Positions 55,791 to 64,000 of a stretch of DNA of 64,000 nt are shown here, one piece after another. Positions within the stretch are counted from its first letter, which is position 1, and each line of letters opens with the position of its first letter. The stretch is from Aurantiochytrium sp. KH105. Lineage: Eukaryota > Sar > Bigyra > Thraustochytrida > Thraustochytriidae. The stretch is taken from contig BGKB01000083.1 in assembly GCA_003116975.1 (NCBI GenBank), positions 254,603 to 318,602 of the forward strand. Reading direction: 5' to 3'. The position numbers and the translations under genes were made by a program. The notes under the pieces were generated by a model. The model was not told the DNA's origin. It worked only from the letters and a program-made list of their open reading frames with translations, and made no database searches.

Positions 55791-56271
55791 AATTTCTGTT
55801 TTGCTTTGCTCTGTGCGCTTTTGGTGTGCTTTTTGTGGCTTGCTTGCTTTTCGTGCGCCTGCGCTTGTCGGTCCAGTGGCCGCCGCCACGAAAGCTTCCT
55901 CAGTCTCCGTCTCGCGTCTCGGGCCCGCTTCTCGGCGCGAGTCTCTCCCGCGTGCGTGCCTCCCTCCGCGTTCCGCGTCTGCATCCTCTGCTGCCGCGAC
56001 TCCGCGTCCTCGCCGCCCTCGCAGCGCAAGCGTCCGCGCGCGGCCCAATCGCGATCACCGAAACGACAACTCAAACAAACAAGCACAGCCGAAGCGCAAA
56101 AGTAAAAAATAAAAATAAAAGAATCGCCGTTTCGGGCTTCCAGCCGTTGGCGTCGTTTCATAACGACTCACAGTAGTATTACGAGGGCGAGGACGGACAG
56201 GCACGAAACGGCTGCTACGAAGGACGGTTGGGGATAACTGCCGTAACGAAGTCTTCCACGCTGGCTGCCGC

Positions 56272-56315
56272 GAAGAAGAAGAAGAAGAAGAAGAAGAAGA
56301 AGAAGAAGAAGAAGA
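56272..56315. repeat. (GAA)n microsatellite
   Basis: About fourteen triplets in the 5' flank of the Sec66-like gene. Confidence 0.85.
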
Positions 56316-56533
56316 CACGGCGGGAGACGGAGACGGAGACGGCGTCGGTCTGCGCGGGCAGCTGGCTGCGGCAGACCTCGAAACCGCGAGGCTATTTAAT
56401 TGACCCTTTGCGCAGCGGCCGGAGCAGAGGACGGCCGACGTCTCTCCGCGGCGGACGCGAAGGCAAGCGTTGAGGTGGACGCAGAGACGTAGAAACGGAG
56501 ACGCAGACGCGGGAGAGAGCCCTCGAGAGCGAG

Positions 56534-57229
56534 ATGGCCTCCGAAGGCGGCCCAACCGGCGAGGAGGAGTCACAGGTGCCGCCCGTGGAAGAGGTCCTGA
56601 CTGCGCAGCAGGCCCTTGTGTTGGTGGTCGTGCTGCTGCTCACGGCGCTATTCTACGCGTACAGATGGTACCGACGGGGCGCCAACGATCGCGCCGCTAA
56701 CGCCTTCATGGACTATGACTTTGAACTCCCCAAGGAAAAGCAGATGTTTATGGAGATTTACAAGCAAAAGCCAGAAAACAAGCGCGAGAACGCAGCCAAA
56801 CTCCAGGAATGGAGAAAGGCTCTCATGCAGGTCCACTTTAAGCGAGTCTTGGGCGTGATTTCTCTTCACGAGAAGGTTATGGCCGATTACAGGACGCAAA
56901 CCGCCCTGTACAAGCGCGGAGTCGCCGTGTCCATGCTGCCTCAGGTCGAAGCTGCAAAGAAACTGGTGGAACGCGAGGTGCAGGAATGCGGCGGTATCGC
57001 CAACAATCTCCAAGAAGGCTGGGGGCGAACAATCTTTCAGGAGGCCTACCAGATGAAGGAGAAGCTAGATGCCAACGAAGCAGCGAAGCGTGCCAAGGAG
57101 GACCAAGACGCTCGCGAGAAACGCGAAGCTGAGCTCTTAAGGCAAGCCAAGGAACTCCAGGAAAAGGAAGAGGAGATGCTGCGCAAGCGGGCCGAGGAGG
57201 ATCTTCTTGGTTCGGAAAAGGCAAATTGA
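56534..57229 (+). CDS. Sec66/Sec71-like ER protein-translocation subunit
   Basis: 231 residues from ATG 56534. A short acidic N-terminus precedes one membrane segment (about 24-43, QQALVLVVVLLLTALFYAY). A helical cytosolic domain follows, with ALMQVHFKRVLGVISLHEKV and the diagnostic NNLQEGWGRTIFQEAYQM, close to the Sec66/Sec71 motif around LKPGWGQTIFQ. The C-terminal 50 residues are a Glu/Lys/Arg coiled coil. In fungi Sec71/Sec66 works with Sec63 and Sec72 at the Sec61 channel in post-translational import into the ER. The homologue here is short and rests mainly on the GWG.TIFQ motif. Confidence 0.72.
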   Translation: MASEGGPTGEEESQVPPVEEVLTAQQALVLVVVLLLTALFYAYRWYRRGANDRAANAFMDYDFELPKEKQMFMEIYKQKPENKRENAAKLQEWRKALMQVHFKRVLGVISLHEKVMADYRTQTALYKRGVAVSMLPQVEAAKKLVEREVQECGGIANNLQEGWGRTIFQEAYQMKEKLDANEAAKRAKEDQDAREKREAELLRQAKELQEKEEEMLRKRAEEDLLGSEKAN

Positions 57230-57773
57230 TGGTACGGTATTCATTCATTCTTTCTTTCCTTTATTTCTTCTTTCTTTTTCTTTGTTTGTTGACCGGAACT
57301 TGTGGAGGTTCTTTTTCCCCGAGTGAAGCAAACAAACAAACAAACAAACAACCAACCAACCAAACAAACAAACAAATGGCGAGTCAAAAAAGTACAGAAA
57401 GAGAGCCACGACGTATTTCGTTGGAAGAGCAAATGCGGCAGGAATCAGAAATCAGCAAAAGGCCGACCTTTTGCGATCGGGGATGAAAGGAAACAAGACG
57501 ATTTACTCGAAATGTTAAAAGTGCAACAACAACTCTTATACAAAATAATTTTTTTCCTTCCTACGCGTAGCTCGATTCTCCTTGTGCAAACGCCCAGACT
57601 AGCCTCTATATGGACGAACTAAAAAAACTCGAGCATGATGTCTGCTTCTTTTCAACAATACACAGCCACATACACAGATTCTTTAGGAACAAAAGAAAAA
57701 CATACACGTGTCAGCAAATGATTTTCAGCAGGTTTCCGTTTCTTTCAGACAAAGCCGCCACTGTATCGCCGTC
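57230..57773. other. Convergent intergenic region
   Basis: AT-richer 3' region between the Sec66-like and poly-Q genes, with CAAA/CCAA tetramers at 57329-57376. No gene seen. Confidence 0.45.
57329..57376. repeat. (CAAA/CCAA)n tetranucleotide array
   Basis: CAAA units interrupted by CCAA units, in the shared 3' region. Confidence 0.8.
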
Positions 57774-60700
57774 TCAGCGCGTTTTCCGCTTCTTGGTGGT
57801 GCCTCCTTTCTTTGCAGATCCGGCGCCACGGGCGCGCGCACCCTTTCCTTCGACCCAAATTATCTTTTCCTTTTCGAAAGCGAGCCATTCAACGTCGCCA
57901 TCGTCATAGCTCACTCGATATTCATTGAGCGAATCATTGTACTCCTTGACGGTGCCAATAAAATATTCCTTCTCGAGAGGCCAAAGCACCTTGAGACGAC
58001 GCCCAATGGCCGCTTTACCAAATGGGATTTTGGCTTTTGTCGCGGCCTTTTGCGCCTCTTCGGCAAACTCAGCTTCCTCTTGGCACGATCGCTTTGACCT
58101 ACGCATCGCGATAGACCTCTGTTTAGCCTGTGTGCGCGTCTCGCGAGATTCGGAACCCACGCTTCGCGCCGAGGCCGCCGATGATGGCCGCCGCGCGCTT
58201 CGCGGCGGGGTAGCAACAGTGCCTTTCGACTGTTGTTGATGCAGAGACCTGGACGAGGGCGTGCGAATTGGCGGCGGAGGCGAGGCCACGCGCTGGCCAC
58301 GCCGTGGGGTACGCGCAGCAGAAGGGCCGGCGGGTGTCCCTGGCGCGACCTCGCGCTTTGACGCTGTCTTTCGACCCGCCTCGCTCTTTGGCTTTCCACC
58401 CTTGGTTGCAGAAACGCTCCTCGCTCGTGTTGCACCAGCAGCAACAGCAGCTCCAGACTTGGCCTGAATTGAAGATGCCGAAGAGTCCATCGATTCTTTG
58501 CGGGGAATTCGCGGATGGGCTTTAAAGGGATCGACGTCGCCGACCATGAGTTTCTCAAGCTCCGTCTTGCGGCGACGCTTCGATGCGCTTCCCCGGGTCC
58601 CCGCGACGGAGGTTCCCGTGGATTCAAAATCCGCATCAGCCGCGCTCACGGACGCTGCGTCCTGATTCGGGGTCTCCTCGACAGATTCTGAGTGAGAACG
58701 TTTGTCTTGACCAACAACACGGCCTTCGCGCGAAGACACGGCGGACGTCGCCTTGGTGCCCTTGCCATTTGCCAAACTGGTGCCGTTCTCCAAGCTATCT
58801 TGCGTCCCATCGGTGGGGCTTGGCTCTCGCTCTTCTTTGGGCTCGGTGCCTGACGAGGAGGCCTCGCGACCAACTTCTGGCAAAGCCTTTGGCGACGCCA
58901 CCTCGTTCCCGTCTGCCTCTGCCTCTGCCTCGTTCTCGTCCTGCGCTTTGACTGCCTTTGCGCCTGCGCGGCCTCGGCGTCCCTTTGCTTTGTGAACCTT
59001 TATCTCCTTGTCCTCCTCTTTGACAGCCTTCTTCATTTTGTCTTCGTCAACCAGAGATGATTCCTCGTTTTCTTCGTTGGTGCTTTCATCGGCATGTTCT
59101 TCCTCGTCATCCTCTGCAGAAGCAGACGAGGATGCGTTGGCACGGGCGACTCGCGCAGCTGCCAAGGCAGCTTCCTTTTCCGCTCGAGCTTGACGTTTTG
59201 CTCGAGCGCGCAAGCGCGCCTTTTCACGTCTGCTTTCGGCGACCACCTCAGGAATGAGATAGTTGCAAAGAATGTCTGCAACAGCGTCTTCCTCCTCGTC
59301 GAGCAGCCGCCAATGAAAAGAGTCTTCTTCGTCGGGAGAGAGAGCGGTCCCGTTTTCTCTAAACTTCATTTCCTCCGATACGCCAGTGTTCTCATAGCGA
59401 ACGACGGAAAGCTCAAGTCGCGCCTTGAAACTGGTGCACTTGGCAGGATACCATTGGCCTTCCCATTGAACGCGAACGCGCTTGCCCACAATGCGACGTG
59501 GCGTCCATTCTCCGACGTCTTCGGTGGTGTTGTCGCTCGCGGCGTCTTGCGCCCCGGTCGTCTTGGGTTTCTTAGGTTTAAGAGCAGGCGATCGCGCCGC
59601 GGCGGCGCGGGGTCGCCTTCTCGAAGTTTGCTCATCCTCGCTGGTTTCCTGCGCCTTTGCACTTTCGTCTTCGTCGCTTTCGCGTTGTTTCCGTTCGTCT
59701 TCTCTTCGAGCCAGGACTTCGTCGACTTGGCAAGCGCGAAAGCCCAAAATGGAGGAAACTCTTTTGACGGGAGGTGGGTCCGATGACGCTGGCGACGGGC
59801 TATCGCTGGCTTGCGAGCCGGCAGGTTCGGTCTCGCTGAGGTCAGCCATGCCGACGTCAAAGAGGAGGCCGAGACCACAAGGAGACAAGGGTCCCAACAA
59901 TGGGTTCTTTTCGCCCTTGACAACTGCCGTTTTGCGCGGGCGCTTGCTGGCCGTTGCACGCTCACGCTCGCGTTCGCGTTCGAGCTCGAGGGCGATCCGA
60001 ACGGCTTCTTCTTCGCGATGAAGTCGATCTTGGTCTTGCTTCTCGGCGGCGATGCGTTGCTGACGAATTTGCTCCTCGAGATAGAGCCTGTACTTGCGTT
60101 GCTGTATTTCCTGTTCCTGTTCTTTGAGCAGCTGCTGCTGGCGTTCGAGTTGCTGCTGGCGCTCTCGGAGTTGTGCCTGTAGGCCTTGGTCAGCGCGCAG
60201 CTTTTGCAGGTGCTCCGCGATGGCCGCAACCGGGTCTGAGGCGTTGTTGGCGACGGCACGGAGGCCTGGCGCCTGCTCGAACATGACGTCGAGATTCTGT
60301 TTGGTAAGCATCTGAGTCTGTTGTTGGCGCTGCTGCATCTCCTGGAGACGTTGCATTTGTTGGAGTTGTTCTGGGGAGAGCCCGATGCCCAAGGAGGAGA
60401 GGATGCTTTGACTAACCATTTGCTGTTTGAGCGAAGCCACCATGGAGCGGAGCTGTGTCGCCATGACGCCAACGAGCTCTTCGGTGACCAGAGCTCGCGT
60501 GCGCGAGAACTGCGCGTCGAAGATGCTTCGTCCGTATGCCTCCGCTTCGAGCGCGGAGTGTCCGTTTGATTGCCAGAGCTGCGCGGCCTGCGTGGAGAGC
60601 ATGAGGGCCCCGATGCGGAGGTTCTTCTGGGCGTTAAAGAAGAGAACCGCCTGTTCGCGCGAGAGCAGTTTGAAGGCGTACTGGGTGACGGCGTCGCCGG

Positions 60701-61071
60701 ATCGTTGCAGGGCTGTGGCCAAGTCTGCGTCTTGCGCCTCGGCGAAGAGCGACAGGAGTCGGGCGGCCAGCTCTCTGGCCACCTTTTCGCAGTCTTCGTC
60801 TGTCATGGAGGCGTCCAGGAGGCCGTCGGACATTTGTGTCTGCTGCATGCGGAGCACCTGCTGCTGCTGCTGCTGCAAGAGTGCCCGCTGCTGCTGCTGC
60901 TGCTGCTGCTGCTGCATCTGTGCCTGCTGCGTCTGCGCCAGGGACGAGAGTGGCGGCGGCGGCTGTTGCTGCTGCTGCTGCCGCTGCTGCTCTGGCTCGC
61001 CGACCCGCTTCTTCCGTTTCTTGGCCGGCGACCGCTTCCGCTTCGCGCCCCCCTGCTGCTGTTCCTGCTGT

Positions 61072-61140
<69 letters not shown>

Positions 61141-61289
61141 CGCGCGCCCTGCTCGCGCTCCTTGCCGCCTTCCGCGCGCGCCCTCGCGTCGTCGGCGTCG
61201 CCCTTGTTGTTGTTGTTGTGCACGGCGGGCGCCAGGCCCGCCAAGTCCGCGCCCGCGACCCCGCCGGGGGCCCCAGCCCGCGCGAGCAT
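57774..61289 (-). CDS. Poly-glutamine protein with two Tudor-like modules
   Basis: 1171 residues from the first in-frame ATG 61289; the frame is open further upstream without an ATG, so a 5' exon may exist. The N-terminal 220 residues hold two poly-Gln tracts encoded by nearly pure CAG. A helical, Gln-rich region follows (LGIGLSPEQLQQMQRLQEM). A Tudor/PWWP-like module at about 615-690 reads RRIVGKRVRVQWEGQWYPAKCTSF. A long acidic then Ser/Arg-rich stretch leads to a second module at about 1105-1155 (GRRLKVLWPLEKEYFIGTV, YRVSYDDGDVEWLAF). Such pairs read methylated histones or DNA-bound chromatin, so a nuclear chromatin role is likely. Confidence 0.6.
60858..60915 (-). repeat. CAG/CTG triplet tract (shorter)
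   Basis: Interrupted CAG on minus encoding Gln in the poly-Q protein, near the junction to the folded region. Confidence 0.85.
61053..61140 (-). repeat. CAG/CTG triplet tract (longer)
   Basis: About 28 codons, the last 20 or so being uninterrupted CAG on minus, encoding poly-Gln. Confidence 0.9.
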
Positions 61290-62124
61290 CCCGCGCGCGC
61301 GACGCGCCTCCTCGCGCGCCTCTCTCCCGCCGCGCGTCTCCTCCGCGCCGCCGCCGGGCTGCCGCGCGGCGCCTCGCGCGGCCCCGCGCGCGCTGCTGCC
61401 GCTGCTGCCGCCGTCGCGCGCCGTCGCCGCGATGCCGCTCTGCTGCCTGCCGCGTTTCAAATTCAAACTCTTGCGCTTCTTTCTTTCTTTCTTTCCTTCT
61501 TTTTTCTTTCTTTTTCTTTCCTCCTTCCTCCCTCCTTCCTTCTTCCCTGCTTTCTTTCTTCGCGCGATTCGCGCCCGTCCCGGCTTCGCCCCGCGTCCGC
61601 CGCAGCACGGGCCCGCCCGCGCGCTTTTGCCTCGTCCCTCGCCGCCCGCCGAAGAGACGCGGCCACTCGAGCCCGCGAGCCCGCCGCGCGCACCTGGCTT
61701 GTGTTTTCTTGGCCTCGCGCGCGCGCAAGGCCGGCCGGACGCCCGGCCGGACGCCGCGCGGAGCGGAGCAGAGCAGAGCGGATCGGGGGCGAGAGAGGTA
61801 CGCGCGGCGGGCTAGCTTGACTGCGAGGCCGCGCTCGCTGGGGAAATCAAAATCAACGCGTCCGCAGGAGAAGGGGTGCGAGGAGGCGCGCTCCAGCCCG
61901 AAGACTGCAGCTCGCTCGCGCGCGAGCTCGCTCGCAGGACGGCTGGCGCGAGGACAGCGCACTGCAGCGCTCGCGGCGCCGCCGTCCGCTTCCCGCCCCC
62001 GTCTCGAGCCGTGGCAGCTGCCGCACGCAGTCTTGACCTCTCGCCCGAGGTCAGGTCTCGCGGCGCCGGTTCGTCGAGGGCAGTGAAAGACCTTCACTCG
62101 AGTCCCGACTTTCCACGATCGACA

Positions 62125-62167
62125 AAGACAGACAGACAGACAGTCTGACAGACAGTCTGACAGTCAG
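62125..62167. repeat. CAGA/CAGT repeat with inverted element
   Basis: CAGA tetramers followed by two copies of an ACAGTCTGACAG-like unit that can pair with itself. Confidence 0.75.
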
Positions 62168-62526
62168 AGCTGCCAGCGCCTCCAACGCCCGCGTCTGCCC
62201 TGCCTTCGCGCGGCTCCCGCGCCTCCCTTCGCGCGTCTCTTGCGCCCCTCGCGTTTTTCGCGCGTGCGTCAGTCAATCGTCCCGCTGCCGCGGCGGCTTG
62301 CTCTTCTTGATTGTTGTATGCAACACTGACTAGCACACGTGCCGCGCGATCTCGCTGCTCTCGCCGCGCCCCGCGTCGCCGCACGCCGCGCTCAGCTCTG
62401 CTGCGCACAGCTCTGCTGCGCTGCTCTGCTCTGCTCTGCTGCACGGCGGAGTGCTGCTCTGTCGCGGCGGCTGGGCTCGCGTCGCGCGCCTTGACAGTCG
62501 GAGTAGGCCCGGCACGTGACGTCGTG

Positions 62527-62613
<87 letters not shown>

Positions 62614-62615
62614 TC
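62527..62615. repeat. (TTTC)n microsatellite, about 22 units
   Basis: The longest pure tandem repeat in the window, about 89 nt without interruption. Confidence 0.95.
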
Positions 62616-63219
62616 GACTTGCGCTCTCACGCGCAAGTGCGGAATACCCCGCGCGCAAATGCAGAATGCGCCCCGCGCAAGTGCGGATTGCGGCCGCGCG
62701 CCCCCGGCGAGCTGAGCCTCCCCGCCCCAGTACGGTACCGGTACGATACCGCCACCACAGCTGGCGCCGTCGAAGAGTGCGAGCGGGGGAAGGCGACGAC
62801 GACGGACGAATTTGCAGCGCGACTCGAAGATGCGAGGACCCGGGCCGCGGGCTGAGATCCCGGAACAGGGCAGGGAGTGAGGGAGTTGAGGGCGAAAGGT
62901 GAAAATGTGGACAAAGCGAAGGGACGGCGAGCGCGAACGGGCCGGATGGCTGGCTGGCTGGCTGGCTGCCTCGGGGACCCTTCTGGGGACTTCTTGGCGG
63001 GCTTTGGGGACATAGATTCATGCGTTTTCAACGGCGTGCGTGTCTGACGACACGACGGAGTCCTGGGGGCTCGTGAAAAGCAGATTAGAGTGCCTGCTTA
63101 GAAGCAATACAGGTAGGGTGAACTTTGTTGATGTTTATATTTTGAAAAAAGGGTAAGAAAGTAATCAGCATTTCCATCTCGATTGAAACTTTCACTCATC
63201 GGGGAGTCATGACGTTCCA

Positions 63220-64000
63220 TCATCCTTTGTGGAGCAAAGGCTTGGATAAAGTCTTCCCATTGCTATTTTCAGGCACCTTCATGATGGGCACCTTTTGCTG
63301 CAGCCTCGCGCTCACACGCCTCCGGGAATATGCACGAGAAAACCAGGACGCCCAAAGCGACTGTGGACCCGACCCAAGGCGCGCGAGAATGGCACGCTGC
63401 TGGACCCCTGCGCCAATTCCCAGTTGCTCGAGCATTTCCTCATCGATATTCAAGCACGCGCACTTAGAAACCAGACCGGCGTTAAAGATAATCACGATTG
63501 CCGAGCGCGAGACCTTGTCCTTTTGCAGCAAGACTTTCGACACGCGTGAACCAGAGATAAATGTTAGAAAGTCCACTGCGGCTCCAAATTGGGACTGGCG
63601 CGCCACGTCCAAAGCAGTACAACCTCGCTGGTCCGCGGCCTGCACATCTGCGCCCGCAGACCAACAAGCCTGCACGCACTGCAAACGTTGAACCATTATT
63701 TCCGGAGACGACAAGCTCTTTCGTTCGCAAGCAAGCCGAAGCGCCGCATCAAGCTTAAGCTTCTCCTTCTTCTCCTTCTTCTCCTTCTTCTCTGCGCAAC
63801 CATGCGAAAGCAAGGCATTCACGATCTCATATCCACCGTGGCTACAAGCATGCATGAGGGCGGTAAAGCCTGTCTGCGACAAAATCTCGGGATCTGCACC
63901 TCGCTCGAGCAGAAGGTTAACAGTCGCGCTGAATCTAAACAGGCATGCGAACATGAGCGCTGTTGAGCCATCCTGAGTTCGAAGGTTTATTTCTGCCCCA
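63220..64000 (-). CDS. Ankyrin-repeat protein (5' partial)
   Basis: The frame enters from the right window edge and ends at TGA 63220-63222; about 259 residues are visible. It begins with ankyrin repeats: DGSTALMFACLFRF, VNLLLERGADPE, GFTALMHACSHGGYEIVNALL and GCTALDVARQSQFGAAVDFL. A lysine/glutamate insert (EKKEKKEKKEKLKLD) interrupts one repeat. Near the C-terminus CLNIDEEMLEQLGIGAGVQQRAILARL looks like the end of a SAM domain. Ankyrin plus SAM proteins are usually scaffolds, sometimes ciliary (ANKS family). The start and upstream domains lie outside. Confidence 0.75.
   Translation of the reverse strand, partial: GAEINLRTQDGSTALMFACLFRFSATVNLLLERGADPEILSQTGFTALMHACSHGGYEIVNALLSHGCAEKKEKKEKKEKLKLDAALRLACERKSLSSPEIMVQRLQCVQACWSAGADVQAADQRGCTALDVARQSQFGAAVDFLTFISGSRVSKVLLQKDKVSRSAIVIIFNAGLVSKCACLNIDEEMLEQLGIGAGVQQRAILARLGSGPQSLWASWFSRAYSRRRVSARLQQKVPIMKVPENSNGKTLSKPLLHKG

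Larger units (their letters stand above)
55663..56533. promoter_or_regulatory. Divergent promoter region, oxygenase / Sec66-like
   Basis: 871 nt. GCTCT pentamers (55759-55790) lie 5' of the oxygenase and a GAA run (56272-56315) lies 5' of the Sec66-like gene. Long frames here are Arg/Ser low complexity and unsupported. Confidence 0.5.
61290..63219. other. 1.9-kb repeat-rich region without clear genes
   Basis: 5' flank of the poly-Q gene and 3' flank of the ankyrin gene. It holds a T/C-rich tract (about 61480-61560), CAGA repeats (62125-62167), GCTCT motifs (about 62419-62440), TTTC repeats (62527-62615) and GGCT repeats (about 62946-62968). Open frames are compositional. Confidence 0.5.

Noticed and set aside
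57774-61466. Start of the poly-Q protein at 61466
   Set aside because: That codon is TTG, not ATG; the first in-frame ATG is 61289.
60427-62097. Long poly-Cys, poly-Leu and poly-Ala frames on both strands around the CAG tracts
   Set aside because: They are the other reading frames of triplet repeats and GC-rich flanks, with no domain content.

Overview
This window is nuclear DNA of a protist. It carries 25 protein-coding genes (two cut by the window edges), nearly all of them a single long open frame. Only three coding introns can be placed with confidence: 147, 157 and 137 nt, all GT-AG. Genes end in TAG, TGA and TAA alike, so the code looks standard. High coding density, GC-rich divergent promoters, few introns, abundant poly-Q/poly-S/poly-E tracts and a full ciliary gene set point to a zoosporic stramenopile. 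A thraustochytrid (Labyrinthulomycetes) is my best guess, but this is inference from style and gene content, not a database match.

Layout 1-26 kb. A polycystin-type channel with two upstream DEP domains (interrupted by one in-frame TAG) faces a SWSAP1-like RecA-fold protein. Then come the LYR protein ETFRF1/LYRM5, a kinesin-like protein whose motor has lost its P-loop, tubulin cofactor C, an RCC1/coiled-coil protein, a membrane-anchored N-formylglutamate-amidohydrolase-like protein, the axonemal WD protein CFAP44, an HDEL-tailed protein disulfide isomerase and epsilon-tubulin.

Layout 26-64 kb. A 1685-residue LRR protein, a 2-oxoglutarate/Fe(II) oxygenase, an ARM-repeat protein, MRE11, a 1437-residue EF-hand-like protein, a HIT-fold protein, TAF8, an orphan membrane protein, a glyoxalase-EF-hand fusion, pantothenate kinase, a VIT1/CCC1 transporter, a second 2OG oxygenase, a Sec66/Sec71-like ER translocon subunit, a poly-Q protein with two Tudor-like modules, and an ankyrin protein leaving the window.

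The first thirteen genes alternate strand without exception, so they form divergent pairs sharing 0.2-0.9 kb promoters and convergent pairs sharing 0.2-0.5 kb 3' regions. Several of these genes are ciliary or microtubule-related (polycystin-like channel, kinesin-like, TBCC, CFAP44, epsilon-tubulin). Two are recombination-related (SWSAP1-like, MRE11). The rest is housekeeping: CoA synthesis, ETF regulation, ER folding and translocation, transcription, vacuolar metal transport. Short tandem repeats sit mainly in 5' flanks and introns. I saw no transposon, rRNA, CRISPR array or convincing tRNA.
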